NCBI GenBank assembly: GCA_947449835.1
Contig: CANFSZ010000003.1
Location: 1-64,000 of the forward strand
DNA: 64,000 nucleotides
Direction: 5' to 3'
Origin: Opitutia bacterium
Lineage (GTDB): Bacteria; Verrucomicrobiota; Verrucomicrobiia; Opitutales; Opitutaceae
Below, piece by piece: positions 1-9,006 of this stretch. The translations under genes and the position numbers were made by a program. Within the stretch, counting starts at the first letter, position 1; each line of letters opens with the position of its first letter. A model generated the notes under the pieces. The model was not told the DNA's origin and did not search any database. It was given only the letters and a program-made list of their open reading frames with translations.

Positions 1-432
1 GACATCAAACGATTCCACCGCATCCTCGAGAAATTCCCCACCGTGAATTTCATCGGCCACGCGCAGACGTTTTGGGGCAACATTTCTCAAAACTACGACG
101 AGAAAGTTCTCTACCCGAAAGGCCCCGTCACGCCCGGTGGCATCACCGATCGCCTCCTTTCCGATTATCCGAATATGTACGGCGATCTCTCCGCTGGCTC
201 GGGCCTCCAAGCCTTTCTCCGCGACGAAGACCACGCCCGCGCCTTCTTCGCTCGCCACCAGGACAAGCTCCTTTACGGCAGCGATTGCTCCGATCCCGTC
301 GGCCACGGCCCCGCCTGCTCCGGCATCCAGCAAATCGCGTCCGTCCGCCGCTTCGCCCCCAACAAAAAAGCCGAGCGCAAACTGCTTTTCGAAAACGCCC
401 GCCGCGTGTTGAAACTTAAAAACCTCGGCTAA
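1..432 (+). CDS. Amidohydrolase family protein (C-terminal part)
   Basis: The reading frame is open from the first base, so the gene is cut by the window edge and the ATG/GTG near base 43 is not its start. About 143 residues remain. They include an LLYGSDCSD segment (about residue 90), which matches the late strand of amidohydrolase_2-type TIM barrels where a metal-ligand or catalytic Asp sits, and a final helix ending in ARRVLKL, typical of the family C-terminus. These enzymes hydrolyse or decarboxylate small metabolites using a divalent metal; the substrate cannot be told. The gene converges on the methyltransferase that ends 17 bp away. Confidence 0.75.
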   Translation, partial: DIKRFHRILEKFPTVNFIGHAQTFWGNISQNYDEKVLYPKGPVTPGGITDRLLSDYPNMYGDLSAGSGLQAFLRDEDHARAFFARHQDKLLYGSDCSDPVGHGPACSGIQQIASVRRFAPNKKAERKLLFENARRVLKLKNLG

Positions 433-448
433 TTCGCCGTGCGTTTTT

Positions 449-1618
449 TCAGCTCCGATCTCGCGCCGATACCACGCCAAGACCGGTCCAACGCCACAAC
501 ATCCGGCGCCCCGCGTCGTTGCGCGTCCAGAGTTTCTCCCAGCCCTCCGGCGCGCCGTTTTTCGTCGCCAATGATTTCAATGCCGCGATCTGCGGCGCCG
601 TGAGCTCGTCCTCAAAACGCACGCCCAGCGTCGCACTGAAAAACTGCGCCGTCCGCTCGCCGTACTTGACGGTATAAAGTCCGGTCCAAATCCGCGCGGT
701 TTCCCGCGGCTCCACGCGGCGCAACATCATCCGGTGAAAACCCGCCGGCCGCACCGCATCCAGTCGCGCCGCCACCTCGCCCGGCTCCGCCGGAAACAGC
801 GGACGCTCCCGCCCGCCGTCCATCACGAGCCGCAGCGCCGGCGGCAAAATCGCCGTGCCCGCCACCGCCCAACCACTGCGACGCACTAAGGTCCGCCAAT
901 AAGCCAACGACCCATTGTTAAAAAACGCCCCGCACACGTCGCCCGCCAAGTAGCTCGTGGGCATCGTGGAAAGTTCACCGAGATCGTCGTCGTGCAACGC
1001 ATCCCAGAGTTGCAGCAACGTCCGCAGTCTCCGCTCTTCTTTCATCTCGCTGACGTCGATGCCGAAGCTCTGCAGCCACGGCCGCAAGGTCGTCGTCGGA
1101 TGCCCCGCGCCATTGACGCCAAGATACAGCGCGCCACCGGACGTGAGAGACTTCGCCAGGGCCTGCAAAGCCCGCGCCGGTTCAGGAATATAACTCAACA
1201 CACCGTGACAGGTGATCAGATCAAAATCGCCGCCGATTTTTTCCGCCAACCTTGCATCCGTGAGATCGGCGACGAGAAACGTGATCGCGCGTCCGACTTT
1301 CGCCACGCGTTCCAATTTCCGCGCCACCGCGATCGAGCGCGGACTGAAATCCACCGCGACGATTTCCGCCTTCGGCAATTGGCGCCGCAACACCAACGCC
1401 TCAACGCCCGTGCCGCAGCCGGCGACGAGCACGCGCCGAGGCGCCCCGCAGCCGGGCCGGCCGATGCCTTGCATCCACTTGAGCGCCGGCATCGAGCCCC
1501 CGCGCCGGAGCAACGCCACGAGATCGTTTCCCGGATAAGGGAAGCGCTCGTAAACTTGCTTGATGCGTTCGGCGGAGGACAAGCGGGCAGTGTTCCAATC
1601 TCCGCCGCTGCGGGTCAA
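449..1618 (-). CDS. Class I SAM-dependent methyltransferase
   Basis: A SAM-binding motif I (VLVAGCGTGVEAL, about residues 63-75) is followed by an acidic strand (IVAVDFSP) and a DLITCHGVLSY motif-IV-like stretch, so this is a Rossmann-fold methyltransferase. An N-terminal YERFPYPG segment is seen in a subgroup with an unexplained C-terminal domain. The ORF track extends to 1963, but that part overlaps the next gene and has shadow-like composition. I therefore place the start at a TTG at 1618, 29 bp after the neighbouring stop; it has no Shine-Dalgarno and is uncertain. The substrate is unknown. It follows the DUF6807 gene on the same strand. Confidence 0.75.
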   Translation of the reverse strand: MTRSGGDWNTARLSSAERIKQVYERFPYPGNDLVALLRRGGSMPALKWMQGIGRPGCGAPRRVLVAGCGTGVEALVLRRQLPKAEIVAVDFSPRSIAVARKLERVAKVGRAITFLVADLTDARLAEKIGGDFDLITCHGVLSYIPEPARALQALAKSLTSGGALYLGVNGAGHPTTTLRPWLQSFGIDVSEMKEERRLRTLLQLWDALHDDDLGELSTMPTSYLAGDVCGAFFNNGSLAYWRTLVRRSGWAVAGTAILPPALRLVMDGGRERPLFPAEPGEVAARLDAVRPAGFHRMMLRRVEPRETARIWTGLYTVKYGERTAQFFSATLGVRFEDELTAPQIAALKSLATKNGAPEGWEKLWTRNDAGRRMLWRWTGLGVVSARDRS

Positions 1619-1647
1619 CTGCGGGTTACGGCGAACCTTCGCTGGCC

Positions 1648-2628
1648 TTACTTTTCCGCCGCGTACGCCGCAAACTGCTCCGCGATGCGCGCCGTCTTTT
1701 CGTCGCCTACGTGGAAATAAAACCGCCAGCGAAACGTCACGCGGCCGCCCGCCGGAATCGTGAGATCGCCGGCCTTGGGGTTGGCTTTGTGCGCGGGCTC
1801 GAAATCGTGTTTTCCAAACGGATTCGCCGCGAACAAACCGTAGTCGCGCACGTGCCACCACGTCCGATGCCGCGGATTTTTCGGGTGATCGAACATCGCG
1901 ATGCCGTAAATTTTTCCGTCTTTCGGCGCGTGGTAATCGACCCACGTGGAAGCCTTGCCCCACGTCTCGGCGTCACGGATACCTTCGGCATTCACGATCG
2001 TGCCTTTGCCGTCGGTTTTCTTTTTGTTGAACAGATGCGGCGGCGTGAGCCACTGCGCGACGCGAAAAGCCATCGAGCCTTCCTTGGTGTCGCCCAAAAC
2101 CACGGTGCGATCCGCCGGCGCTTGCAACGTGACTTCATAGTCGATCTGACGCCCAGCCGGCACGGCGCTCAACCGCACCGTCGTCTCGTCGGTGCAGTGC
2201 ACCACGCCATCCGGACCCACCCAGCGATTGGTCGACACCAACGTCGCGACGCTGCCGGCCGCGGTCGCCTTCACCGTGTCGTTGATGATCGTGCCGGCGT
2301 CCTTGCGCTCGGTCCAAAAATCCACGCCGTTCACCGCGCCGTGCGTGAACCACAACGAGCGATGATGCGGATGATCGAGCTCTTCGCCGGGCGTATCCGC
2401 TTTCATCGGAAAATCGCGGTTCAGCTGCGTGCCATCTTCGGCCAGCACGGGATAAAAATAAGGGCGCGGGCCGCCTTGATACACGTACTCGGTAAACAAT
2501 TTTCCGCCGAGCTCCACGCGCACCCGATCGGCGGTGCGGACGACGCGGGCCTCAGGCAGCGCCGCCGCCGCGCTCTCTGCGACAGAAAAACCAACCAAAG
2601 CAAACAGGGGTAAAATTCGGGATATCAT
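1648..2628 (-). CDS. DUF6807 (PmoA-like) exported protein
   Basis: The 326-residue protein starts with a signal peptide (MISRILPLFALVGFSVAESAAA). It carries the DUF6807 landmarks YVYQGGPRPYFYPVL and ELDHPHHRSLWFTHG, followed by a beta-rich body. The family is common in Planctomycetes and Verrucomicrobia, often beside sugar-degradation genes, and has no firmly established reaction. Here it sits about 80 bp beyond a sulfatase stop codon on the same strand, which agrees with a glycan-related periplasmic role; that is inference. Confidence 0.85.
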   Translation of the reverse strand: MISRILPLFALVGFSVAESAAAALPEARVVRTADRVRVELGGKLFTEYVYQGGPRPYFYPVLAEDGTQLNRDFPMKADTPGEELDHPHHRSLWFTHGAVNGVDFWTERKDAGTIINDTVKATAAGSVATLVSTNRWVGPDGVVHCTDETTVRLSAVPAGRQIDYEVTLQAPADRTVVLGDTKEGSMAFRVAQWLTPPHLFNKKKTDGKGTIVNAEGIRDAETWGKASTWVDYHAPKDGKIYGIAMFDHPKNPRHRTWWHVRDYGLFAANPFGKHDFEPAHKANPKAGDLTIPAGGRVTFRWRFYFHVGDEKTARIAEQFAAYAAEK

Positions 2629-2707
2629 GCGCCGAATGAGTCACAATCCGACGCGCGAGTCCAACCCTGCGGCGCGATTTTTCGTGAACTCGGCGCCGAC
2701 GTTTCGC

Positions 2708-4279
2708 TTAAGGTTTTTTCTCGGCGGCGGCCTTCGCTTTTTGTTTGGCGCCTTTTCCCGTGCCCGGGGGATTGCCATACCACGAGGCCGGAATGACCTC
2801 GGGCACTTTCAATTCGCGGCGCAAGCGCGTGAGTTGCTGCTTCAATTCAGCGGTGATGTCGGCGTACGACGACTCGCCGTAAACGCTTTTCATCTCGTTC
2901 GGGTCGCGCGCGAGATCGAAGAGCTCCCAATAATCTTCACCGACGCCTTCGAAGCGCACGAGTTTGAAGCGGTCGGTGATCACACCGTAGTGCGGCCGCA
3001 CGCGGTGGGGCGTGGGGTACTCGAAATATTGGTAGTAAAACGCCGTGCGCCAATCAGCAGGAGTCTGGCCGGCGAGGAGCGGCTTGAGACTGCGGCCTTG
3101 CATGTCGGCGGGCTGGGGCAAACCCGCGGCGTCGAGAAACGTCTCCGCAAAATCGAGATTGGAAACGAGCGCGGCGGTAGCGGTGCCGGGCTTGGTGACG
3201 CCAGGCCAACGCACGATCAACGGTGTGCGCACGGACTCTTCGAAGATCCAGCGTTTGTCGAACCAACCATGTTCGCCGAGATAAAATCCTTGGTCGCTCG
3301 CGTAGATCACGACGGTGTTTTCCGCGAGGCCTTCTTGGTCCAAGTAATCGAGCACGCGGCCGACATTTTCATCGAGGGCTTTGACGGTCGCGAGGTAGTC
3401 GTGGAGGTAGCGTTGATAACGCCAGCGCAGGAGGTCGGGGCCGGTGAGTTTGGCGGCGCGGAATTTCGCGTTGCGCGGCTCGTAATAGGCGTCCCACGCG
3501 GCGCGTTGCTCAGGCGAGAGGCCGGGTGGCGCGACGAGTTTCGCGTCGAGGTCGGTGAAGGTTTTTTCGATCGTCATGTCCTGATCGCGCTCGGCGGCGC
3601 CGCGACCAGCGTACGTGTCGAACAACGTCGCGGGCTCGGGATAAACGCGGTCGCCATCGAAATCGAGGTGGCGCAACGCCGGCGACCACTCGCGGTGCGG
3701 CGCCTTGTGCTGGCTCATGAGGAGAAATGGTTTGGTTTTGTCGCGATTTTTGAGCCACTCAAGCGAGAGGTCGCCGACGATGTCCGTGACGTAGCCTTTG
3801 GTCGCGACGGTTTTACCCATGCGAATCATCGGCGGATTATAATAAATGCCCTGGCCGGGGAGGATCTGCCAAAAATCGAAACCGGTGGGATCGGAGTTGA
3901 GGTGCCACTTGCCGATCATCGCCGTTTGGTAACCGGCTTTTTGGAGAATCTGAGGGAAAGTCGGCTGCGAACCGTCGAATTGCGTGTTCGTGTTATTCAC
4001 GAATCCGTTGAGGTGATTGTATTTTCCAGTGAGAATCGTGGCGCGTGAGGGACCGCAGATGGAGTTGGTCACGAGGCAGCGATCAAAGCGCATGCCTTGG
4101 CGGGCGAGGCGGTCGATGTTCGGCGTCTCGATGAGTTTGCGCGCGTCGCCGTAGGCGCTGATGGCTTGATAGGCGTGATCGTCGGAGAAAATCAGGACGA
4201 TATTCGGCGGAGTCGCAGCGCGGGAGGAAAAACCGACGAGGAGCGCGAGCGTAAACAACAGAGTTTTCTTCATGGGCAT
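2708..4279 (-). CDS. Exported arylsulfatase-family sulfatase (Cys type)
   Basis: This is a full-length sulfatase of 523 residues. A signal peptide is followed by the metal-binding Asp pair in IVLIFSDDHAYQ (about residues 27-38) and the formylglycine maturation motif CGPSRATILTG, with Cys75 as the modified residue. Later pieces fit the family: AMIGKWHL, and YASDQGFYLGEHG with metal ligands. It would remove sulfate esters from a sugar outside the cytoplasm after conversion of the Cys by a formylglycine-generating enzyme or anSME, neither of which is in the window. The C-terminus is a Lys/Ala-rich tail. It is divergent from the propeller pair at 4440. A second in-frame ATG lies at 4273. Confidence 0.93.
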   Translation of the reverse strand: MPMKKTLLFTLALLVGFSSRAATPPNIVLIFSDDHAYQAISAYGDARKLIETPNIDRLARQGMRFDRCLVTNSICGPSRATILTGKYNHLNGFVNNTNTQFDGSQPTFPQILQKAGYQTAMIGKWHLNSDPTGFDFWQILPGQGIYYNPPMIRMGKTVATKGYVTDIVGDLSLEWLKNRDKTKPFLLMSQHKAPHREWSPALRHLDFDGDRVYPEPATLFDTYAGRGAAERDQDMTIEKTFTDLDAKLVAPPGLSPEQRAAWDAYYEPRNAKFRAAKLTGPDLLRWRYQRYLHDYLATVKALDENVGRVLDYLDQEGLAENTVVIYASDQGFYLGEHGWFDKRWIFEESVRTPLIVRWPGVTKPGTATAALVSNLDFAETFLDAAGLPQPADMQGRSLKPLLAGQTPADWRTAFYYQYFEYPTPHRVRPHYGVITDRFKLVRFEGVGEDYWELFDLARDPNEMKSVYGESSYADITAELKQQLTRLRRELKVPEVIPASWYGNPPGTGKGAKQKAKAAAEKKP

Positions 4280-4439
4280 AACGGGAGGGGTGGCTCGACG
4301 TTGCCCGGGTTTGCCCGCGGGCGTCGAGACTTCGATTCTGGGAATTTGTCGCAGCCTGGGCTCGCCACGCTGGAACGCAGCGCTTCAGCTCAACGCATCG
4401 ATTGGTTTTTTGGATCCTTCGTTTTCTTCGTCGCCCATC
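4280..4439. promoter_or_regulatory. Divergent intergenic region between sulfatase and propeller operon
   Basis: These 160 bp separate two divergently read units and should hold promoters for both. The ORF track extends the plus-strand gene back to 4272, but that extension crosses the sulfatase start and ends at an ATG followed by a clear Tat signal, so I treat this stretch as non-coding. I see no strong palindrome or sigma-70 pair by eye. Confidence 0.5.
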
Positions 4440-5717
4440 ATGTCTCGCCCCCTGCACTTTTTCACCCGCCGGAGTTTCACCGCTACGTTAGCCGCGGGTT
4501 TAGCGGGCTTGGCGTGTCCGCGCCTACGCGCGGCGCCATCGAAAACGAAAATAAAAGCGGCAGCTGAGGACTTAATCACCTCGGTTGAAAAAATCACGCT
4601 GCGTCGCGGCCGTGACGGCCAAGGCCCGACGTGGTTTCATCCGCGTGCGTGTCTCGTGCCCGGGAAAAAACAACCCGCGGTGTTCATGACGCTACAAGAA
4701 ATCGCCGGCTCGGATATGTTTAGCCCGCTGCAACACATGATGTCGGCCGACGTCGGTCGCACGTGGACCGAGCCCGCGCCCGTGGAGCCGCTCGGCCGCA
4801 TTCCCCTCGCTGATGGTTTTGAAGAAGGTGTGTGCGACGTCGTGCCCGAGTGGCATCAACCCACCCGCACGGTCCTCGCGCTGGGTCACAGTGTAAATTA
4901 TCGCGGGCCTAAATTTTCCGCGAATCAACCGCCACGCTGGCCCGTGTACGCCGTGTGGCGTGATGGTGAGTGGGGTCCGCGCCGCAAATTACTCTGGGCC
5001 GACCCGCGCGGCGCCTACATCTACACCAACAACTGCGGCCAACGCGTCGTGTTGCCCAACGGCGACATCCTCCTCTCCTTCAGCCACGGCGCCACCAAAG
5101 CCCAAGCTCGCTCGCTCTCGAGCGTGATCTGCGGCTTCGATGGCGACACACTCACGGTGAAACACGTCGGCACCGAAATCGCCCCCACCGGCGGCCGCGG
5201 CCTGCTCGAGCCTTCGATCACCGCATTTGGCGGACGTTATTTTCTCACCATCCGCGCCGAGGACGAACGCGGTTACGTCTGCGTGAGTCCCGACGGCCTC
5301 ACGTGGACGCCCAAGCAGGCCTGGGCTTGGGACGACGGCGAACCGCTCGCGATGTCCACCACGCAACAGCACTGGCTCGCCCACTCCGACGCACTTTGGC
5401 TCGTCTACACGCGCAAAGATGCGAGCAACCGCAACGTCCTGCGCTGGCGCTCCCCGCTTTGGATGGCGCAAGTCGATCCCGTCACGCTCCGCCTCAACCG
5501 CACCACCGAGCGCATCGTCCTCCCGCTCGTCGGCGATGGCGTCAACGACCCCGACCGCGTCGCCATCATGGGCAACTTTCACCCGCTTCACGTTTCGCCC
5601 GACGAATCGTGGGTCACCGTCGGCGAGTGGCAGCCGAAAAACGGCATCCGCGGCGATCTGCTTCTCGCGCGCATCCGCTGGTCCCGCCCCAACCGCCTCT
5701 ACGTTTCCCCGACATGA
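4440..5717 (+). CDS. Tat-exported sialidase-superfamily (BNR/Asp-box) beta-propeller protein
   Basis: Starting at ATG 4440 the protein has a twin-arginine leader (FTRRSFTATLAAGLAGLA), then a beta-propeller body. An Asp-box SADVGRTW (about residue 104) matches the S-x-D-x-G-x-T-W consensus, and SPDGLTW is a looser copy further on. This is the sialidase/neuraminidase superfamily, which covers hydrolases and non-catalytic sugar binders; true sialidase activity is not shown. Its stop overlaps the start of the next gene (ATGA), so the two are translationally coupled. It is divergent from a sulfatase, suggesting work on the same glycan. Confidence 0.8.
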   Translation: MSRPLHFFTRRSFTATLAAGLAGLACPRLRAAPSKTKIKAAAEDLITSVEKITLRRGRDGQGPTWFHPRACLVPGKKQPAVFMTLQEIAGSDMFSPLQHMMSADVGRTWTEPAPVEPLGRIPLADGFEEGVCDVVPEWHQPTRTVLALGHSVNYRGPKFSANQPPRWPVYAVWRDGEWGPRRKLLWADPRGAYIYTNNCGQRVVLPNGDILLSFSHGATKAQARSLSSVICGFDGDTLTVKHVGTEIAPTGGRGLLEPSITAFGGRYFLTIRAEDERGYVCVSPDGLTWTPKQAWAWDDGEPLAMSTTQQHWLAHSDALWLVYTRKDASNRNVLRWRSPLWMAQVDPVTLRLNRTTERIVLPLVGDGVNDPDRVAIMGNFHPLHVSPDESWVTVGEWQPKNGIRGDLLLARIRWSRPNRLYVSPT

Positions 5718-7198
5718 TTTCCACCCGCCGCACCTTTCTCCAAAAAACCGCGCTGCTCACCGCCGCCCTACCCCTCGCGCGAGGATCGCTGACCGCCGCA
5801 AGCGCCGCGCCCGCACCGCCTGCGACTCCGACAGGCGTGCTCCGCGAAATGCTCTTCAGTCCGGGCAACATCACCGAAAAGAAAAACTGCTACGACCGTT
5901 TCGAGCCGTTGAAAAAACCCGCGCAAAATCCCGTGCTGAAAGCCGAGATGCCTTGGGAAAAAAGCGGCGTCGCCTGGGGCAGCGTCCTCCGCTCGCAGGT
6001 GGACGGGAAATTCAAATTTTTCTACAGCACTGATTTTCCCGGCGCGCAGGCCGGCGCCGTGCTCGTCGATAATTCCATGCAGGGCCGCAGCCACTGCGTC
6101 GTCTGCTACGCCGAATCCGACGACGGCCTCGTCTGGCGTCGCCCCGCCGTGAATCAATTTTTTCAAAACGAATTTCCCGGCAACAACATCGTCCTCACTT
6201 GGGCCGCTTACTACAACGACTCGCCTTCCGTCATCGAAGACCTCCACGAGCCCGACCCGCAGCGACGCTACAAGTTGATGATGTTTCACCTCGACCCGCA
6301 AAACGCCGACCTCACCGGTTGCGCGCTGTTTGTGTCGCCCGACGGTCTGCGCTGGACGTTCACCGGCACGGTCCTGCCGTCGCAAGACGCCTCCTCGCTC
6401 TGGCAAGACCGCCGCACCGGCCACTACTACGCGTTTCTCAAAGACCGACAGGGCAACCACCGCAGCCGCATGCTCGCGCACAGCGCCGATTTCCGCACGT
6501 GGAGCGAACCGCAGTGGATTTTCACGCCCGACCACGGCGACCACGCCGGCACCAATTTCTACAACCAATCCGCCTTCACGCTCTGCGGCCGCAGTCTCGG
6601 CTTTCTCAATCTCTACGACCTCACCACGCAGACGACGTGGGTCGAGCTCATCGAAAGCGGCGACAACCTCAACTGGCAGCGCATGCCGTCACGCCCGCAT
6701 CTACTCCAACCTGGCCCGCCCGGCAGCTACGACAGCGGCGGCGCTTACGTCGGCCTCGCTGAGCCGATTCTCGTCGGCGACGAATTTCGTTATTACTACT
6801 ACGCATCGGCCGATCGTCACGATGCCGCCGACAGCGGAGGCAACGCCGCGCAACGTCCCGCGCTCGCGTACGCGACCTTCCGCAAAAATCGCATCGTCGG
6901 CCAACAAACCGAACACGACGGCGCCTTCGCCACGCTCCCCATCGTGTGTCCGGGCGGCCGCCTGTTTTTAAATTTCGTCTGCGCCGGCGAAGTCACCGTT
7001 GCGATCAAACGCCCCGGCTACGGCGGCGAATATCTCGGCTACACCGCGGCGGAGTGCGTGCCGGTCACCGGTGACAGTCTGCGTTGCGAAATCCGTTGGA
7101 AAAGCCAACCTGATCTCGCCGCCCTCGAAGGCAAAAACATCCGCCTCAAAATCAGCGGCCGCAACCTGATCGCTTACAGCGCCAGCTTCGAGCGCTGA
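5714..7198 (+). CDS. Tat-exported GH43/GH32-like beta-propeller protein
   Basis: The gene starts at ATG 5714 inside the stop of the preceding gene (4-bp ATGA overlap). The ORF track runs the frame back to 4970, but that part is a shadow of the upstream gene. The N-terminus is a classic Tat signal (STRRTFLQKTALLTAALPLA). The 494-residue protein repeats propeller-type units (ESDDGLVWRRP, SPDGLRWTF, HSADFRTWSEP) as in five-bladed GH43/GH32/GH117-type enzymes, and ends with a beta-sandwich-like region. It is probably a periplasmic glycosidase or glycan-binding protein acting with its coupled partner and the divergent sulfatase; the substrate is unknown. Confidence 0.75.
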   Translation: MISTRRTFLQKTALLTAALPLARGSLTAASAAPAPPATPTGVLREMLFSPGNITEKKNCYDRFEPLKKPAQNPVLKAEMPWEKSGVAWGSVLRSQVDGKFKFFYSTDFPGAQAGAVLVDNSMQGRSHCVVCYAESDDGLVWRRPAVNQFFQNEFPGNNIVLTWAAYYNDSPSVIEDLHEPDPQRRYKLMMFHLDPQNADLTGCALFVSPDGLRWTFTGTVLPSQDASSLWQDRRTGHYYAFLKDRQGNHRSRMLAHSADFRTWSEPQWIFTPDHGDHAGTNFYNQSAFTLCGRSLGFLNLYDLTTQTTWVELIESGDNLNWQRMPSRPHLLQPGPPGSYDSGGAYVGLAEPILVGDEFRYYYYASADRHDAADSGGNAAQRPALAYATFRKNRIVGQQTEHDGAFATLPIVCPGGRLFLNFVCAGEVTVAIKRPGYGGEYLGYTAAECVPVTGDSLRCEIRWKSQPDLAALEGKNIRLKISGRNLIAYSASFER

Positions 7199-7206
7199 AC
7201 CTTTCC

Positions 7207-8877
7207 TCACGTGCGCGGTTGGCAGAAACACGATGACGTGAGCGTCACATCGGCGTGCGCCCACACGTGTTTGAAACGCGCCTCAAGTGCGGCGGCTTCG
7301 TCGGCGTTTTTGTTCTGCAACCGTAGGCATTGCGCGAGGCCTAAGAGCGACCAGCCGTTGTCGGCGGTGCGGACGAGGTCTTCGCGGTAAACCTGTTCGG
7401 CTTCGATGAGTCGATTACGTTGCAGCAAGGCGGCGCCGAGGGCTTGGCGCACCGGTTGCGCCCAGGCCGGGGGCTCGGCGTAGCGCAGTTTATCTTCCCG
7501 CTCGACGGCCGCCTGCAAGGCCGCGAGCGCGGCGTCGATTTTACCTTCGCGCAGCAAGATTTCGCCGTCGAGTAAGCGCGCCGCGATTTCCATAATGTCG
7601 GCCAACGAATTTTTCCGGTAGGTCGCGCCGACCGGAATCTGAGCACGCGCAGCCGCAAAGGCGCGCTCTTCGACGCGTGCCCCCACGGGATCGCCTTGCG
7701 CCGCCCGCGCGATCCCGCGCGCAAGATAACGCCACGCTCGCGCATGCGTGTAGCGCGCGATGGGTTCCGGTTCGGCTAAGATTTTATCCCATTGGCCGAA
7801 GCGTTTCATCACGTCGAAATGCATCGCGAAATAACCGTCGCCGATATCCGACTCGCGTTTCCACTCGGGCGGCATCTGGGCAAACAGATCACGCATAGTC
7901 TGGGCGGCGAGCGCGCTTTGACCGCTCATCATCGCTGCGTAGGTGAGCATATGATAATCGTGTCCCATATAATTGAGATAACCGCTCAACGGGCGTCCGG
8001 CGGTTTCGCGGTATTTGCGATTGGCGGCGATGGCTTGAGTGTTGGCGACGATCGCTTCCTGCCAGCGACCGCGGCGCACGTCGATGTGCGAGGACATGTG
8101 CACCATGTGGCCGAGTCCGGGCGTGAGTTCGCGCAGCCTGTTCGCCGCGGCATCGCCTCGTCCAGGTTGAGCGGAGGCTTCGTAAGCATGAACTGCGAGG
8201 TGGTTAGCGAGAGGCTGGCGAGGGTTGAGGCGCAACGTCGCTTCGAGTACGGCGACGGCTTCTTGCGTGCCGGCATGAGGTTCACCGTTTTTCTGCCACA
8301 TATCCCAAGGGCGGAGCATCATCATGGCGTCAGCCGTCCAAGCCCCGATGTCGGCATCGTCAGGATACGAGCGCCACACGGTGCGCATCGCGGCCACGTA
8401 GTCTTCGTCGAGCGGACGACGCGGGACTTTCGGGTCATCAGAGAATCGCGTTTTCATAGCCGCGATGAGCGCACGCTCCGCAGACGTGCAGGCGGCGGAA
8501 AATTTCTTCGCCTGGGCGAGAGCGGACTCGGCGCGTTGGGCGCGCACGTTGCTCACGCCGACGCTGTTAATATGCGGACTACAAGCGAGCGCGACGCCCC
8601 ACCACGCCATGGCGCACTCAGGGCTGAGTTTCACCGCGTGCTCCATAGCGCGAAGACCTTCGTCGTGATTGAAACTCGTGATGAAGGCCACGCCTTGATC
8701 GAAATAACGCTGCGCTTGCGTTGAAGCACCTGTGATCGCTCGCGAATGCGTACCGATACCTGCAAACAATGGCGGGGGCGCCTGATCTTTCGCATCATCA
8801 GCCGCGCGCGCCCCGAACCCGTCTGCAGCAGAAGTCATCATCCAAAAAATACCAATGCGGCTAAGAAAATTTTTCAT
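7207..8877 (-). CDS. TPR-repeat protein with conserved HMxSHI motif, exported
   Basis: The 556-residue protein has a hydrophobic N-terminus (likely signal peptide) and then helical TPR-like repeats (FNHDEGLRAMEHAVKLSPECAMAWWGVAL near residue 75, more near the C-terminus). Between them lies a distinctive GLGHMVHMSSHIDVRRGRW stretch. Related hypothetical TPR proteins are found in many bacteria and I recall no proven function. The His-rich conserved core is unusual for a pure scaffold. It lies convergent with the GH43-like gene (8-bp gap) and downstream of the uronate operon, probably with its own promoter. Confidence 0.7.
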   Translation of the reverse strand: MKNFLSRIGIFWMMTSAADGFGARAADDAKDQAPPPLFAGIGTHSRAITGASTQAQRYFDQGVAFITSFNHDEGLRAMEHAVKLSPECAMAWWGVALACSPHINSVGVSNVRAQRAESALAQAKKFSAACTSAERALIAAMKTRFSDDPKVPRRPLDEDYVAAMRTVWRSYPDDADIGAWTADAMMMLRPWDMWQKNGEPHAGTQEAVAVLEATLRLNPRQPLANHLAVHAYEASAQPGRGDAAANRLRELTPGLGHMVHMSSHIDVRRGRWQEAIVANTQAIAANRKYRETAGRPLSGYLNYMGHDYHMLTYAAMMSGQSALAAQTMRDLFAQMPPEWKRESDIGDGYFAMHFDVMKRFGQWDKILAEPEPIARYTHARAWRYLARGIARAAQGDPVGARVEERAFAAARAQIPVGATYRKNSLADIMEIAARLLDGEILLREGKIDAALAALQAAVEREDKLRYAEPPAWAQPVRQALGAALLQRNRLIEAEQVYREDLVRTADNGWSLLGLAQCLRLQNKNADEAAALEARFKHVWAHADVTLTSSCFCQPRT

Positions 8878-8955
8878 TGGGAGGGGTCGAGATTCTAGGC
8901 AACCAACAGGGCATCCCCAGCGAAGCAGTTTTTTGCGGAATATAGCGACGACAAC

Positions 8956-8978
8956 TTACCGCTTAGTTTTAGCGGTAA
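8956..8978. promoter_or_regulatory. Perfect 8-bp inverted repeat, candidate operator or weak terminator
   Basis: TTACCGCT and AGCGGTAA form a perfect 8-bp stem around a 7-nt loop. It lies about 30 nt past the stop of the SDR gene and about 80 bp upstream of the TPR gene start, both on the minus strand. There is no T-run after it on the minus strand, so a protein-binding site in the TPR promoter is as likely as a terminator. Confidence 0.4.
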
Positions 8979-9006
8979 TGCTATTTTTGAGGTCAACCGC
9001 AGCTAC

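Noticed and set aside
2534-4048. 504-codon plus-strand ORF
   Set aside because: It runs antisense to the sulfatase and DUF6807 genes, both well supported, and shows no domain.
4970-5713. Upstream extension of the GH43-like ORF
   Set aside because: The extension overlaps the sialidase-superfamily gene in another frame and is Arg/His-rich. The real start is the Tat-signal ATG at 5714.
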